The notes: generated by a model not told the origin, from the letters alone. A DNA stretch of 64,000 bases from Anisus vortex (GCA_949126835.1 OX421506.1:26449801-26513800), one strand, 5' to 3'. Shown: positions 10,880 through 23,161, numbered from the stretch's first letter. Numbers and translations are program-made.

Positions 10880-11850
10880 TCCTAGAGGCCTTTCGGGAGC
10901 TTCGGCTGCAAAGTATTTAGATCTATTTGATTCTCAATGTAATTGAGAATTCTAAATTAAATGGAAGCTTTCTGAAAAGATGTAACAATTTTAACATGTA
11001 AAGGAATGGATATGTAGTTATCATACTACTTGGGTAGTTAATGTAATGTTTAAAAGTGTACATATAGATATAAATTCTTTAGTCAAAAAAGTATTTAAAT
11101 AATTTTCAACTATTTTTCATAGTTTGATCCTTTTAAAGCTAAAAGTTTCAAGCCATTTATTCTTTTATATATAAAGATATAAAAACTTAGAAACCTGTTA
11201 GTAATATTAACGCAAAAAAAAAAACGATTTTATTATCTCCCTTTAATTAAATTCAAGTTTCCTAATTTGTTTTTATAATGATGCCAAATAAGTTATGTTT
11301 TGTAATATTACTGATTAATTATTTATTTTTTTACAAATCCAGCATTATGGTTTTCATTTCAATATTTAATTAGAGGTCTAAACTTAATTTATGGGGTAGC
11401 CGAGCGGCTGCGCGTTCGACTGGCGAGCCGAAGTTCCCGGGTTCGAATCCTGGTGCAGGCTAGGACTTTTTCCCTGGACTCGAGGGTGCCCCTGAGTCTA
11501 CCCAGCTCTGAAGGGTACCTGACCTTATTTGGGGTAAAGTCAAGGCGGCTGTGCATAGTGCTGGCCACACAATCACCTAGTATGCCGTGGCCACAGAAAC
11601 TGGTGAACGCTGCCTAATTGGACCTTTGGATCAATTCGGTCCGACGGGTACTTTACTTTTAAACTTAATTTAGGTTAAACAGTTGTAAATAAACATTTCC
11701 TGCTTTAATTGTTTGTCGTTTTAAAGAGTTTGTTTTTTAAATATTAAAAAAATTATATTAATTACAATTTATAATCTAGTAAATAAGCCTCTTATATTTA
11801 TTAAACCAAGTAAACAAATACATTTGTTTTAGAATTACTTATATTTATCT
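10880..11850. mobile_element. Old AT-rich repeat, relative of the hAT interior at 16440-17120, split by a SINE
   Basis: Landmarks run in the same order as 16440-17120: a short CTCA...TGAGA palindrome, TGGGTAGTTAATGTAATGTTTAA, ATAGTTTGAT, ATTATTTATT, TAAATAAACATTTC and ACATTTGTTTTAGAATTACTTA. A third, shorter copy on the opposite strand lies at 47380-47640. No terminal repeat is left here. Confidence 0.6.
11392..11659 (+). mobile_element. tRNA-derived SINE, complete, 268 bp
   Basis: Head with an A box (TAGCCGAGCGG) and B box (GGTTCGAATCC), the two internal RNA polymerase III promoter elements of tRNA genes. It continues through a unique body (TGAGTCTACCCAGCTCTG, GCCGTGGCCACAGAAACTGG) to the 3' end GGTCCGACGGGTACTTTACTTT. 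The 13-bp duplication TAAACTTAATTTA at 11379-11391 and 11660-11672 shows target-primed insertion into the older AT-rich repeat. Confidence 0.93.
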
Positions 11851-12058
11851 TATCTCATATATTACAGACGCTCCTTCTATAAAGAAGATTATTGCGTCTT
11901 ACACTCATCCGTGGTCCGAGTCTATTGCATCTTTATTAATGTTTTAAATGATGTTAAGTTACTGGTTTTCCTGGTTTGTCCAGGCAACCCATTCCACACC
12001 CGAATGCCAATCGGGAAGAAAGAGTAGAATATTCATATGCATTTGTTCTCACAATCTG
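11850..12058 (-). mobile_element. LINE-tail family 1, near full copy
   Basis: Same order of blocks as at 10230. Read on the minus strand, the GAATGGGTTGCCTG block encodes the WNGLP-like part of an RT C-terminus. Ends at 11850 in a TTATCTTATCT tail. Confidence 0.75.
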
Positions 12059-12077
12059 TTATTATTGATGTCTTTAT

Positions 12078-12440
12078 GTGTGTGTGTGTGTGTGAAAAGG
12101 AGGTGGGGAGAGAGAGAGTGGGTGTGTGTATGGAGAGGGGTGAGTGATGCTACTGTTTCTCCCTTCCCCCCCCTCATCATTTGAGCTCAACTCACACACC
12201 CCTCCACGGTCTAGTGTTTATTAAACCAGGACCACAAGCCCGTCTACGGCTATGTATGCCTTATCCTTTTAAAACCCCACCCCCTACCCTACCCCTGTCT
12301 CAATTTCTCTTTAACACACACACTCTCATTCTCTCTCTTTCTCTCCATTCCCACCCATAAACATACGACACACATACACATACCCCCCTCCCACCCCCAC
12401 CCGGCACCAACGGCTTCCTCTTTTTCCCGCTCGCACATCT
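12078..12440. repeat. Low-complexity: (GT)n, GA-rich, C-rich tracts
   Basis: (GT)n at about 12078-12095, GA-rich to 12150, then C-rich and CA/CT-rich tracts to 12440. No gene seen; the frame at 11948-12184 runs across the LINE tail and microsatellite. Confidence 0.65.
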
Positions 12441-13370
12441 TCTATCATTCCACTTCTCGCGAGAGAAATACGAATTAACGTAGCTTCGATTGTTATTTTT
12501 CCAGTGCTTTAAATTTATATGTTTACTTGAAAAATAATTGTTCCGTCTCCTTATTTTTAACTTTTTTAATTTCTTATTCCATCCACTCGGGGAGTATAAC
12601 TACAAGATTGTGCGCTTGTTACGGGAGAGCTCGGGCAGGAACAGCCAGTGGTAGTGTGTTCTTATTACGTCATCAATTTCTGCGCTGCTTATGTTTTTTT
12701 TATATTTTTTATAATTTAAAAGAGTGTTTCACGAAGTGGTGTTGTCACTATTACGTCATCAATAATTGTGTAGCTATTTGTTTTTCTGCATTTCTAACTT
12801 TTTATTAACATTTCTTCACAGTCTCGTGGATATGACTTTAAGAAATTGAAAAGTTTATTCGATAATTTCTAACTGACACATATTTCAGAATGTTGTATGC
12901 CTATCAATGTTTGTTGTGTTCTTTTTTCTTGAGTTGTGTTTACGTTAGCTTTTGTTTACTGTTTATTTTCAGAACGAGGTCACGTGCGAACAACTGGCCA
13001 ACCATTCTCCTGCGTTTTATTTAAATAAGCTAAAAAAAATGAAATTTCTAGGTGGACTACTTTGAAATAATGTGATGAAACGTTTCGTTGATCTATGGAC
13101 AGTAAAAGAAAGGTGGACAATATTGAAGTGGACGGTATATAGAGGACATTTCTTTATTTTTTCAAAGACGTCTTAAATTCTTAAATACAGACTTTTTGTG
13201 AAACATTTGTTGTGTTTATTTTGGATACCTCGTCCAACAGCAAGCCGTTTACTGCGCAGTAAGTAGCCTACATTACTTTTACTTTCATTAAGCCTAAGCA
13301 TGGTCGCATGAACTAAACACAGAAACATAAACTCACTTTGGTTTATTGTTGTTACTGTTGTCAATTTGTT
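12440..13370. other. Unassigned AT-rich DNA
   Basis: No homology recognised. TTATTACGTCATCAAT occurs twice (12663, 12748), which may mark an old duplication. Frames at 12527-12808 and 13173-13364 look like chance. Confidence 0.5.
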
Positions 13371-13379
13371 GTAAACAAC

Positions 13380-13935
13380 ACTTTGGGCATTTCTGTAACT
13401 TTACACAGCAATAGCATGACAATACTACTAATACTAATGACAAGTTCGCGTGTCAATGGGGCAAATAACAGCTTCACTTGTGTGTGTCAATTAGAGTAAA
13501 TGACAACTTCAAATGTGAATATTTTAATGGCATGTTCACAAGCCAAGCCAATGTGCTAAATAGCAACTTCACATGTCAATAGGGTAAATGACATATTCAC
13601 ATGTGTGTGTCAATAAGGTAAATGACATTTTCACATGTCAATAAGTTAATTGATGATTTTACACGTTCATAGAGTAAATGACAACTTTTGCACATTTATG
13701 GAGTTAATTACAACATCAAATGTAAATATTTGAAATGACAAATTAATAAATCAGTGTGATAAAAAGACAACATTGCATGCCAATAAGGTGAATGTCATCT
13801 TTACATACCAAACAGGTGAGTGAAAACTTTACATGTGTGCCAACATAACACATGAGACACTTCACATGTCAATAAAATAAATAATGACAATTGTACACGT
13901 CAATAAAGTTTATAACAACTTTGCATGTGCCAAAG
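13380..13935. repeat. Degenerate minisatellite, unit about 30-40 bp
   Basis: A AATGACAACTTCACATGTCAAT-like unit recurs about 15 times with heavy divergence (for example at 13437, 13497, 13559, 13585, 13624, 13676). Confidence 0.7.
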
Positions 13936-14099
13936 TCTGAATGAAGAGACCATTACTATCATTAAACCCAAATAAATCCCTGTGGTTGTTTTTTTAAGAT
14001 GACAACAACCCCTGTTTCATCTTCATCTACACACTACACAATGTAATGCCTCAATACAATTTTTAAAACTTTGACTACATGATAAAACAAAGTGTTTTA

Positions 14100-14340
14100 T
14101 TGCGTTTTTTTAAATATTGTTTTAATTGATAAGTTAGTGGTTTCCCTGGTTTGTTCAAGCAACCCATTCCATGCCCGGATGCCACTCAGGAAAAAAAGAG
14201 TACTTATATGAATTTGTTCTCGCATAAGGGATAAGGAACTTTTTTTGTGTGTCTTATCTTATACATTACAGACCCTCCTTCTATAAAGAAGATTTTTGCG
14301 TCCTACGCTCATCCGCGGTTTGAGTCTGCATTTCTATTAG
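14100..14340 (-). mobile_element. Two partial copies of LINE-tail family 1, head to tail
   Basis: 14100-14235 holds the coding-tail half (GCAACCCATTCCATGCCCGG, TTGTTCTCGCATAAGGGATA). 14252-14335 holds the 3' half (CCTCCTTCTATAAAGAAGAT). Both read on the minus strand; order and gap show two separate insertions or a local rearrangement. Confidence 0.7.
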
Positions 14341-14344
14341 ATTC

Positions 14345-15370
14345 ATGGACTTGACCCTGTTTGCCCCCCCCCCCCCCCCCACAGTTTTCTTACATTTGAC
14401 AATTAGATCTACAAAATGTAATTTTGTTTACTGTTCTTATTTCGTTAGCCTCGACGTATTTATCTTTTACTTGAATCTTCAGTTCCATTATGGTAATTAG
14501 CAAACACCGTTTCTTTCGGAGGTTAATTACTAAAATAGCTTCTTTTATTTGTAGTGGCTGAATTTGTTTCTAGAATTTTCTGTAAAACAAAAAAAAAAGG
14601 GGGGGGGGGGAGCAAACACGGAAAATTTAAGACGTCTTTGTTTTCCATTCATGTAGACACCTTGTTGTAAGCCGGTAAAGTACTAGCGCCCCCCCCCCCA
14701 CCCCTCAGCGCCCCATTCGAAATAAATTTAACCGGAGCACCTGCAACAGCGGACACGCAGTGGGCGCCCCCCGCCCCTGGTGGAAGGCATTCTTAATTTA
14801 TCTCTCAATCATTGCATTTTTCTCTCTCTCTCTCTTTCTTTCTCTCTTTCATTCTCTTTTTATATCCGTGTGCCGGTGTCTGTGTATTTTACCCCAGTTT
14901 CCCTCTCAGCCCATAAAATGTTATCTGCTTAACTCATAGGCTCAGGCCCCCACCTTTAGCTAGAATCTCTATCTAGCTATCTATGTATTTCTCCCAATTC
15001 TTTTCTCTCTCTATCTCTCCCATGGTTTATGAAAATAGAGAATGAAAGAAAAGAGAAAACAGGATGGGGGGGGGGAAGGGAGGGAATCCGTGTACAACTA
15101 AACAAATGCAGGCGGGGAGTTACCACTCAGTTAAAAAATACCTAATACCTGTATTTACCTTCATACACCTCTACAGACATACCGACATTTTATTTGCCCC
15201 CGGTTCACTTAGTAACATCAGGGGCAGATGCGTGCTGTTTTAGTTGGGGGGGGGGGGGGGCTAGAGCAGCGTAAGTGTGTGTGTGTGTGTTTTTTGTGTG
15301 TGTCCAGAACGCCGGGTTACGCGACCCGGTACCGGGCAACGAAATTAAAACTAAATGGAAAAAAAGCTCC
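14345..15370. other. Low-complexity and unassigned DNA
   Basis: Poly-C at 14364-14380 and 14690, poly-G at 14599 and 15247, CT-rich at 14820-14850 and 15003-15020, (GT)n near 15275-15300. No gene seen. Confidence 0.5.
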
Positions 15371-15380
15371 AAACCTAGCG

Positions 15381-15598
15381 CAGTGCTCGGCAATATTTTG
15401 ATAATAGTGTGCCAAAAGAGGATTTTGTCGTTCAATCAGCGTGCTAGTGTCGAAACCCCTAAAAGTTAACCTGATCCACTAATTCATTTTACTTTATGTA
15501 GAGACCGGCATTGCCTGTTTTGTGATTTTTCCGCATGCCCATTGAATATGGCTCTGCGTGCCAAGCCTGGCGCGCGTCACGTAGGTTGCCGATCCCTG
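15381..15598. mobile_element. hAT MITE of the GGTCGGCAACC family
   Basis: Left end CAGTGCTCGGCAATATTTTG and right end GTAGGTTGCCGATCCCTG are diverged inverted repeats. The interior has the family landmarks ATAGTGTGCCAAAAGAGGAT and GGCTCTGCGTGCCAAGCCTG. Flanks ACCTAGCG and TTCTAGCG agree at 6 of 8 positions if two bases are added to the right end. Confidence 0.75.
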
Positions 15599-15599
15599 T

Positions 15600-15960
15600 A
15601 TTCTAGCGAATGACCTAGAACTGTATGTTACGCCTCATACGGCCATTTTTGTGAATTTTGAACAAGACTTTAGCTACACTTCTCTAATATAGACCAGGGG
15701 TCAACAACATACAGCAAATAGAATGTGTGTTTTTTTTCGAATATATACAATAAATATATGAAGTATATAATCAGCCGATAAGCATTGAGCTGGCCACACA
15801 ATCCTCTTTTTAATGCAAACCAAGAGTTAAATCACAAAACCCAGAAACACTAGACGACAGAAGGGCAAAGAGTAAAGAAGTAGGCTGATGATATACAAGG
15901 CATTAAAATCTAATTAAGAAATACATTTTTACAACACAATAACAATCTGCTCCAATGCTC
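15600..15960. other. Unassigned DNA
   Basis: CCAGGGGTCAACAACATA near 15694 looks like a lone hAT end; no partner end found. Otherwise nothing. Confidence 0.4.
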
Positions 15961-15961
15961 A

Positions 15962-16106
15962 GATAAGCATAAAGACAAAAACACTTTCCTTATCCCTTGT
16001 GCGAGAATAAATGCACATAAGTACTATTTCTTCCCGGGTGGCATTTGGGCATGGAATGGGTTGCCTGAACGAACCAGGAAAACCAGTAACTTAACATCAT
16101 TTAAAA
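15962..16106 (+). mobile_element. LINE-tail family 1, left part of a copy split by a hAT
   Basis: Coding-tail half: reads through GCATGGAATGGGTTGCCTGA and ends TTAACATCATTTAAAA. The copy resumes at 17835, after the hAT element. Confidence 0.8.
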
Positions 16107-17834
16107 GAGGGTTCGGCAACCTTTTGCTAACTAACAGTGAGCCAAACTAGGATTGTTAACTCATTCAGCGTGCCAAACAGCCTAAAACCTGCTCTAGTAG
16201 ATACTTTACTTTTTTGTAAATAATATTTTTATTGGACAATGAATTTAACTCAGTAGCAGGACCAAGGACAAAAGCAAAGGATATTATTTATAGAGAAAAT
16301 TGTCAAAGCGTCTTATATTTAATACAAAATTAACGTGTTTGTGATTATCATCCTTTTTTTTCTCATTAAAATTTTTATCAAATACAATACTTCATTACTA
16401 AACTTTCACATTTTTTTGTAATTATTGTCTAAGCATTATCATTTGTTAGTTTAGATGAGGATATAATCCATGCAAATGTTCATTTTATTTTGATCTCAGT
16501 TTGATTGAGAGGTCCATCAGTGAGTTTCGAAACATACATATATGTGACAATGGAGTTTAGCGGTATAGATACGTAGTAATCATAAAAACTGGGTAGTTCA
16601 TGTAATGTTTAATAGTATACATATAAATTATTTAGTCATATAATATTTATATAATTTAAAACACTTTTTATAGTTTGATAATTTCAAAGCTATAAATTGT
16701 AAGGTTTTTATTCTTTATAAAAGAAAAAAAATTATTAGAAAAGTTACCTCAAATAAAACAGGCTATTTATCTCCCTTTAATTAAAATTAAGTTTCTAAAA
16801 TAATAAATTTGATTGAATGTTGATGCCAAACAAGTTATGTTCTGTAATATAAAAAATATAACTGACTAATTATTTTTTCTTTATATAAATCCAATATTAT
16901 GGTATTCTATACAAGATGTAATTATTAGAGGATTAAACATAATTTATGCTAAAAAAAGTTATAAATAAACATTTCTTGTGTTAATGGTTTGTCCATTTGG
17001 GGAGTTTATCTTTAAAAAAAAATTACAGAAAATACATAATATAGTGCTATTAAATAAGACTATTATATTTATTTAATTACTAATACAAATACATTTGTAT
17101 TAGAATTACTTACATTTATGTTTAATAGTTTAATTAAAGAAGATGAGCATACAAACTTTTTTTTTACTGAAATTAGTCGGTATCAATTAATGAGAGGTCA
17201 AGTGTAAATGACCTCTTTGTAAACTTAAAACAGCTTTCATGTGCGATCAAATCTGTTTCAAGTGTAAGTTGATTGAACAAAAAGCTGAAAATAAAAGAGC
17301 GAATGCCTAGCAGTTGAGAATAGCAGATGACTTTCCTAAACAGCTTCCTTCCAGAATTTTCCCGCAAATGGGCACATTTGGATGCCCCTATTTTTTTTTT
17401 AATGTTTAAAAAGATCTTAAAACAGGTCTACATCTAAGAAGTTTGTAGTAAAATCAAACCAGTTAGGATTGATGTGGTGTGAAAAAAATGAGTCCATCGA
17501 TCTGAAAGTCTTCGCTTTGATTAGAAAATTCCGCTTTTGAGTGCTTCGATGTACTTCTGAAAAAGCCCAACTATAGCCTGTTACTATATGCCTTACTTTT
17601 AGGGATGTGCACGTAGTTAAATGGTTTTGAAATAGATTTCACGGCAAGATCTGTCCAGCTTCAATGTAACTCTATTTCAGTGGTCCTTGTAAATGCAAGT
17701 TCAACTCACTGAAATGTGTCGCTATGTCATTCGGAAACATCAACTTCAAACATCACTTGGCGGTATCTCGCGTGCCCTTGAAAATGGATCTGCGTGCCAA
17801 ACTAGGCACGCGTGCCATTGCTTGCCGATCACTG
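16107..17834. mobile_element. 1.73-kb hAT element inserted in a LINE tail
   Basis: Left end GAGGGTTCGGCAACCTTTTG and right end TTGCTTGCCGATCACTG are decayed inverted repeats of the GGTCGGCAACC family. ATTTAAAA (16099-16106) and ATTTAAAC (17835-17842) form an 8-bp duplication with one mismatch. Both edges keep the MITE landmarks (CATTCAGCGTGCCAAACAG; GATCTGCGTGCCAAACTAGG), so the MITEs look like internally deleted versions of this longer form. The AT-rich interior is shared with 10880-11850. The only frame of note (17173-17367 minus, 64 codons) is not recognisable, so no transposase is claimed. Confidence 0.8.
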
Positions 17835-17938
17835 ATTTAAACACCAATAAAAATGCAAGACTATACTCGGGACCGCGGATGAGCGTAGGACGCAATAATC
17901 TTCTTTATAGAAGGAGGGTCTGTAATATATAAGATAAT
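17835..17938 (+). mobile_element. LINE-tail family 1, right part of the split copy
   Basis: Resumes the sequence broken at 16106 (CACCAATAAAAATGCAAGAC) and runs through TCTTCTTTATAGAAGGAGGG to a TATATAAGATAA tail. Confidence 0.8.
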
Positions 17939-17939
17939 A

Positions 17940-18840
17940 ATAATAAGATTCGCCACAACGGAAACCAGTTAAAGCATGCTTCGCTAAAAGCCTATAGAAT
18001 AATACAATCTCAAAGATTTATTTAGCATATAACTACCACATCAACCATAGTTGATACTAGTGCTAATAATAACACAATAATAAATAATAAAGTACCACAA
18101 TACGATATTAAACATCAATAAGGATGGCTTTTTTGTTGTTGTAATCTTATATTTAATTATAATGGAGACAGACATTCCTGAATCTTATAAATGCTAGCAA
18201 AGCTTATATTAAAAGAAAACTGCTATGTAAAAAAAAAATTACATAAATAAAGTTTCTTAATTTTTAATTTAAAACATTTTAATCAAATTTCGTTTGAACA
18301 TTTTTTTTTTGTTTTTCATGATAAGCGTTTAATTCGCTTGATTTGTTGACCTGCGCGCCGATCAAAACGCGATGGGAAATTTTAATTTTTTTTTTTACTT
18401 CATATCGTTCTTGTTTCTTCTTCTGTTCATTACCCCACCCCTCCCTCTACCCGTCTTTACATCATCTCCTCTTACACTCCCCCCCTTCCTCCCGGCTCCT
18501 CTGCGCCCTTTCTATCTGGTCTATCTCTCTCTCTCTCTCATTCTATCTTTCCCTCTTGCTCCTTAACTGTGTATACAAGTTCAACACTACATCTTCAGAA
18601 CCGGCACATTTGTTTTTTTACCCACTAATGGGTTATGACAGACAGGTCGTCAAACTTTTACACATTTTTTCTTCTTTCACTTTCTCCGTATTCCACGTTC
18701 GTTACATGAAAAGGAAGGGGAAATAAGCAGAGAGCCTGTGGAAGTATTTGTTATATATTTTAATGCATCAGAAAAACCAACGAATGTCATAATTTTGTTA
18801 TTTCAGTTTATTTAGAAATTATTTTAAGGATAAGTAAAGT
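17940..18840. other. Unassigned, AT-rich then pyrimidine-rich
   Basis: 18370-18560 is strongly pyrimidine-rich and produces overlapping low-complexity frames (18343-18726), which I do not accept as genes. Confidence 0.5.
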
Positions 18841-18841
18841 A

Positions 18842-19100
18842 CCCTTCGGACCAAAGTGATCATAGGGCCGGTGAAGCAGCGTTCACCAGTTTCTGTGGCC
18901 ACGGCATACTAGGGGATGTGGGGCCAGCACAATGCCCAGCCGCCTTTACTTTACCCCAACTAATGTCAGGTTCCCATCAGAGCTGGGTAGACTCAGGGAC
19001 ACCCTTAAGTCCTGGGAAAAAATCCCGGCTTCACCAGGATTTGAACCCAGGACCCTCGGATCGCCAGTCGAACGCGCTGCCGCTCGGCTACCGTGCCCCA
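18842..19100 (-). mobile_element. tRNA-derived SINE, complete, minus strand
   Basis: Reverse-oriented full copy: head at the right (GCCGCTCGGCTACCGTGCCC read backwards gives the A box), B box complement GGATTTGAACC, 3' end at the left (AAAGTACCC). The 12-bp duplication TATTTTAAGGAT lies at 18830-18841 and 19101-19112. Confidence 0.92.
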
Positions 19101-19112
19101 TATTTTAAGGAT

Positions 19113-19640
19113 GGCCCCCCAAAAAAAAATGAGCTCGAAAACAAAATTCTAAATTAAACGAAAGAAAACGAAATGTGTATTTCAAGAAATTGTTTATCTT
19201 TGTTATTTTGAAGACAAACAATGATTGATTTACATTTTGCACAAACTGGCGTCAATTTGTTGTTTATTTGTTGTTGTTTTTTAAGCATTGTAAATTATGG
19301 CCAATTAAAAACACACCTTTCCGAATCGCAGTATCAAATATCATACCTTTGCGTCAAGTTGATAAATAAAAATTTGTCTGTTGAAGTATAGTTAAGACAT
19401 CTCTTTTCTTTCTAGCGTGCCAAAAGCAGAGTGCCTCTAGTAGGGCTCTTTCCTCCACACTTCTTAAATTTAAACCGAAAAAAACATCAGGGCAGCTAAA
19501 AAAAATGCAAAAAAGTATTTTCTTCCTATAAAAAAAAGTAAAAGAAACATATGAAATGCTGTGTACGTAATGAAGGATTTTTAAATCTTAACATCTGAAC
19601 TCAGATCTTTCGAATTATCAGTGTTTCAAAGAGATAGAAA
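19113..19640. other. Unassigned AT-rich DNA
   Basis: A short CTAGCGTGCCAAAAGCAGAGT segment near 19413 may be a MITE scrap. Nothing else seen. Confidence 0.45.
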
Positions 19641-19643
19641 AAA

Positions 19644-19860
19644 TAATAATAATGGTAATTTTTATAGCGCTTTTATCAATGCTAATAAATTTAGCATGCT
19701 TGCAGTAGCAGTTGTGTTAGTATGTAAGGCACACAGCCGCTAACCAAAAAGAAAGGTCTTTAAGCTCTTTTTGAAAGAATCGTTTGTCGCAGATTCTCTC
19801 AGTGTCTGAAGCACATAACTATATAACTAAGAGTTTAAAAAAAATATAAGATAATAGATT
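19644..19860 (-). mobile_element. LINE-tail family 2, diverged copy
   Basis: Starts with (AAT)n on the plus strand, that is an (ATT)n tail in sense orientation, followed by TTTTTATAGCGCTTTTAT. The order is like the copy at 19978, but diverged. Confidence 0.5.
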
Positions 19861-19977
19861 TTTTTTTCATTTATGCAAACAAAAATTGAAATTCGGTTAC
19901 AAGAGGCCGTCTTTAAGGATCAATGTATTGTTAATGAACAAAAATGTGTTAAACACTATAAGAGACAACTATTAGAT

Positions 19978-20410
19978 TAATAATAAATAATAATAATAAT
20001 GACATTTGTATAGCGCTGCCAACAAACATACTGTAAGCTCAGAGCGCATTTAACATAACAATTAAAGAACACAGATACAATCTATAGGCCAAGAGATAAG
20101 AAAAACAACTAAATGATGATTCAAAACATTACAAACATAGAACAAATCAAACAACTAAAACAAAATAACCGACCTAACATATAAGTAAGACAGTGGGGCT
20201 CTAAAGCATGTTAACTGAGATAAATATTGAAATAATGAGTTTTTAAGTTCTTCTTGAAGGAATCAATGGAGCTTGTTTGCTTGAGTTGAATGGGAAGAAG
20301 ATTCCACACCTTCGGACCGGATACTGAGAAGGCTCTAAGGCCAACGGTCATCAGAGAGAAACAGGGCTCTTCCAGAAGCGATGAGTTGGCAGAACGAAGT
20401 GTTCTTTGAG
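19978..20410 (-). mobile_element. LINE-tail family 2, 3' end with RT C-terminus
   Basis: In minus-strand sense, a short coding tail includes SGPKVWNLLPIQL and a SFKKNLKTHYFN-like end, then a 3' UTR (CTCTGAGCTTACAGTATG, GGCAGCGCTATACAAATG) and an (ATT)n tail. The WN-LP motif followed by a F/K-rich end is typical of the C-terminus of non-LTR reverse transcriptases. A second copy, plus strand, is at 42300-42725. Confidence 0.75.
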
Positions 20411-20774
20411 ATTATAATATACAAGGACAGAAATATACTTCTAAAATAGACACAACCATAAAGTTATCTTCTATTCATACAACAAAAAATGTATCAAATA
20501 TTCACCTAGTTTGCTCAAATTGTATTTCTGGCTGACGAAAAATGATGAAAAAAATTAGGACAATTAGCGAACAAACCCTCTTTAATATCACATCTTCCAT
20601 TTCAGCGCACGATTAAATTTGCGGAGTATTACAGTACAAAAAAAACAAAAAACAACACTTTATGAGCAGGGACGCTTTAACTCATTGCTGTACAAACTAT
20701 GTCATAATATGCTAAGAGCAATTTGCGCCTGGCTTTTCTTATTATTCTAGAACGGCACTGGCAACAGCCTACCC

Positions 20775-23161
20775 CAGGGGTCGGCAACCTTTTGAGACTG
20801 AAGAGCCAAAAGTTACAATTTACTAAATTTCCAAGTTTTTAAAGAGCCACAAACTTTTTTTTCAATATTATGGTATTTTATTAGGATTAGATATATAAAT
20901 TTGATTTTTTTAAAATTTAAAATCAATAGCTTTAAATATGAAATAATATTTATTCATATGAAAACATACAAATGTATCGCACAAAACATATTAAAGTATT
21001 TTAGCTATCTCTGCTAGCATAATAAAATTAGAAATAAAAAAATATAACTATAATTATTGAATAATAGATAGTTACAATAGTTGCATCAACGGTTGCATTG
21101 GTCTTGCATGCCTTTTGAAAGTTTGGTTAAATCTGGCTCATAACTTGTTGTTTTCAGTTTCAATCACGCCTCTAGATTTTTATTTGTTAGTTGGCTACTT
21201 ACTTTACTTTTTATTATATTCATGCAAGAGAATGCTTGCTCGCACGAATATGTTGACCCGAAGATCGTCAGTACTCCAAATGCCAACTTCTTCACCTCAC
21301 TGTAGCATTCTGGATTCATTCTGGAAGAATATTCCATACGTCAAATATGAGTGCATCAACTCGCGGCTTTTTTTTTAGAGCTGTCCAGTTGTGCAGCGTG
21401 ACGTGCATGCTACTACCCTGCTTTCGAGTTCTGTAAACTTGCCACTCCACAAGTTTTTGATTTTCAAATCCAGCAATTGCATTTGAAGCGAACCAGCATC
21501 ATTTGTATTTGTGTTGAGAGGATTTGACTATGAACGCCAGAGTATTTGCGTTTGTTTTGAATTGCTCAAATCTCTCAGCGAATCCACCCTTTATTTTGTT
21601 TATAGCCTTGCTGAAGTAATTCGTGTCAATAGTTGCATTGGTTTCATCGCCATATTGCTTCAGATTTTCGAAATGAAGTAATTTACCGCTCTCCATGTCT
21701 TAGACAAAAAAAAAAGTAATTTATTATCGAAACAGACCACTTCTTCAAGCAAGGCATAGGCTGGGTTTCTCTTTCCTTGCAGTTTTACATTTAGCTCATT
21801 TAGTTTCTATGTGATATCCACAATGAAGTTGAATTTTTCAGCCATTTGTCTTCTTTAAATTCAAATGGACAATGTCTTTTTCATTAAATAATGTTTTTAT
21901 TTCACTCAAGCAAGAAGCAAAACGTTACCCCTGGAAATCCATCGCAATTTATAATATTGTGCAGATGTAGGTCAGAATACTGTCTTTCTATTTCTTCAAG
22001 AAATTACTTAAACTGGCGATGGTGGTGTGCTTTAGCGAAATGCTGTTAATGATCTTAATTACAAAGTTCATGACTTCAACTATTTCGGCCGGAAATGTTT
22101 GGGACTAATAGCCTCTTGGTGAATTACGCAGTGAAACGTTAACATTTCGTGGTTTATTTTTTGCCGAAGAATTAGTTGCTATGGAAGCGATTTTATTTAT
22201 ATCGATATTCATAGTCTTCCAGGCATTTTCGCACATCATTTGCTATAATGATATCTTCTTTACGGGTTTGCCCTGAGAGCGTCAGCAATCCTAGCAGTTA
22301 TTCTTTTGGACCTTCTGACGAAAAGGGTAACTTGTGCCGTGTCTTTTATGTCGCAAAACGCATCCATAGCAAGTGACAAAGCAGAAGCGAGCCAGTTGAA
22401 TGTCTTCCACTTGCATATGTGTTACATTTGAAGACATCTTAGTAGCTCTATCTTGTACTGTTTTACCAGATAATGGCAGATCTTTTATTTTCACATGATT
22501 TCTGTTTTGAATTTGAAATCACGAAACAGTTCTTCAGCTCCAAGTATACAATTGTTTTTGACGTACTCACCACCTGTGAATGATTTCCATCTTTTTGCAA
22601 TTCGTAGTGATATTACAAAGCTTGCTAGATTTACATTATTTAAAGGTTGCGCCCAATTACTTAGCATAGAACTCGATTATTGTTTTTGTTTTATGAAGCT
22701 CTTTAACAGCTTTTTTTCAGAGCGTCACCGGTTAGATATTTAGCAGCGAATCGGGTATTTTTTGTAGTGCTGTGTCTCTCCAAATTTGACTTCTTATTGT
22801 TTTTCTTGGCAAATGAGACAAGTTGAAAGGCCATCTGTGTTGCATATGAACGCAAACGACTCCGACTGAACACTACCATCCGCTGGGTTGCTGGCTGGGT
22901 GGCTGTAGTAACTATATATAGCGGCTGTCAGCTGTCCGTCTACTCTCTACTCCACCTATTCTCACGGTTCTCTGTTGAGTGTTTCGATCCTGTTTGCAGT
23001 ATATTTTAAATTAGTTAATTTTTTTGCAGTATAATATTTTTTTTATGAGTTTTGAAAATAAAATAATATAATTATTAATATTTGCGCAAGGAACTGGAGA
23101 GCCGCCTCTTGACATCGAAAGAGCCGCATGTGGCTCGCGAGCCGCAGGTTGCCTACCCCTG
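20775..23161 (-). mobile_element. hAT (Buster-like) DNA transposon with decayed transposase
   Basis: Ends are CAGGGGTCGGCAACCTTTTG and, inverted, CAGGGGTAGGCAACCTGCGG. An exact 8-bp duplication GCCTACCC lies at 20767-20774 and 23162-23169, with TA at its centre, as in the Buster branch of hAT. Length is 2387 bp, about right for one transposase gene and short flanks. The coding sequence on the minus strand is broken. Its ends match the small GGTCGGCAACC MITEs in this window, so this lineage is their likely source. Confidence 0.9.
21070..22840 (-). pseudogene. hAT transposase pseudogene, ZBED5/GTF2IRD2-like
   Basis: The minus strand holds successive blocks typical of ZBED5/GTF2IRD2-type hAT transposases, in the right order but different frames. 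A BED-finger end (SNLERH-like) lies near 22790, and RIAKRWKSFTGGEYVK near 22590. LPLSGKTVQDRATKMSSNV is at about 22480, then DIKDTAQVTLF-like residues near 22330. [15 protein letters not shown] block is near 21790, and a 65-codon open piece is at 21499-21696 (TIDTNYFSKAINKIKGG). The C-terminal TTSYEPDLTKLSKACK is near 21110. Frameshifts and stops separate the blocks, so no functional enzyme is encoded. The product would bind the terminal repeats and cut and paste the element. Confidence 0.8.

Noticed and set aside
12527..12808. 93-codon frame
   Set aside because: Low-complexity Phe/Leu/Cys composition, no homology recognised, AT-rich chance frame.
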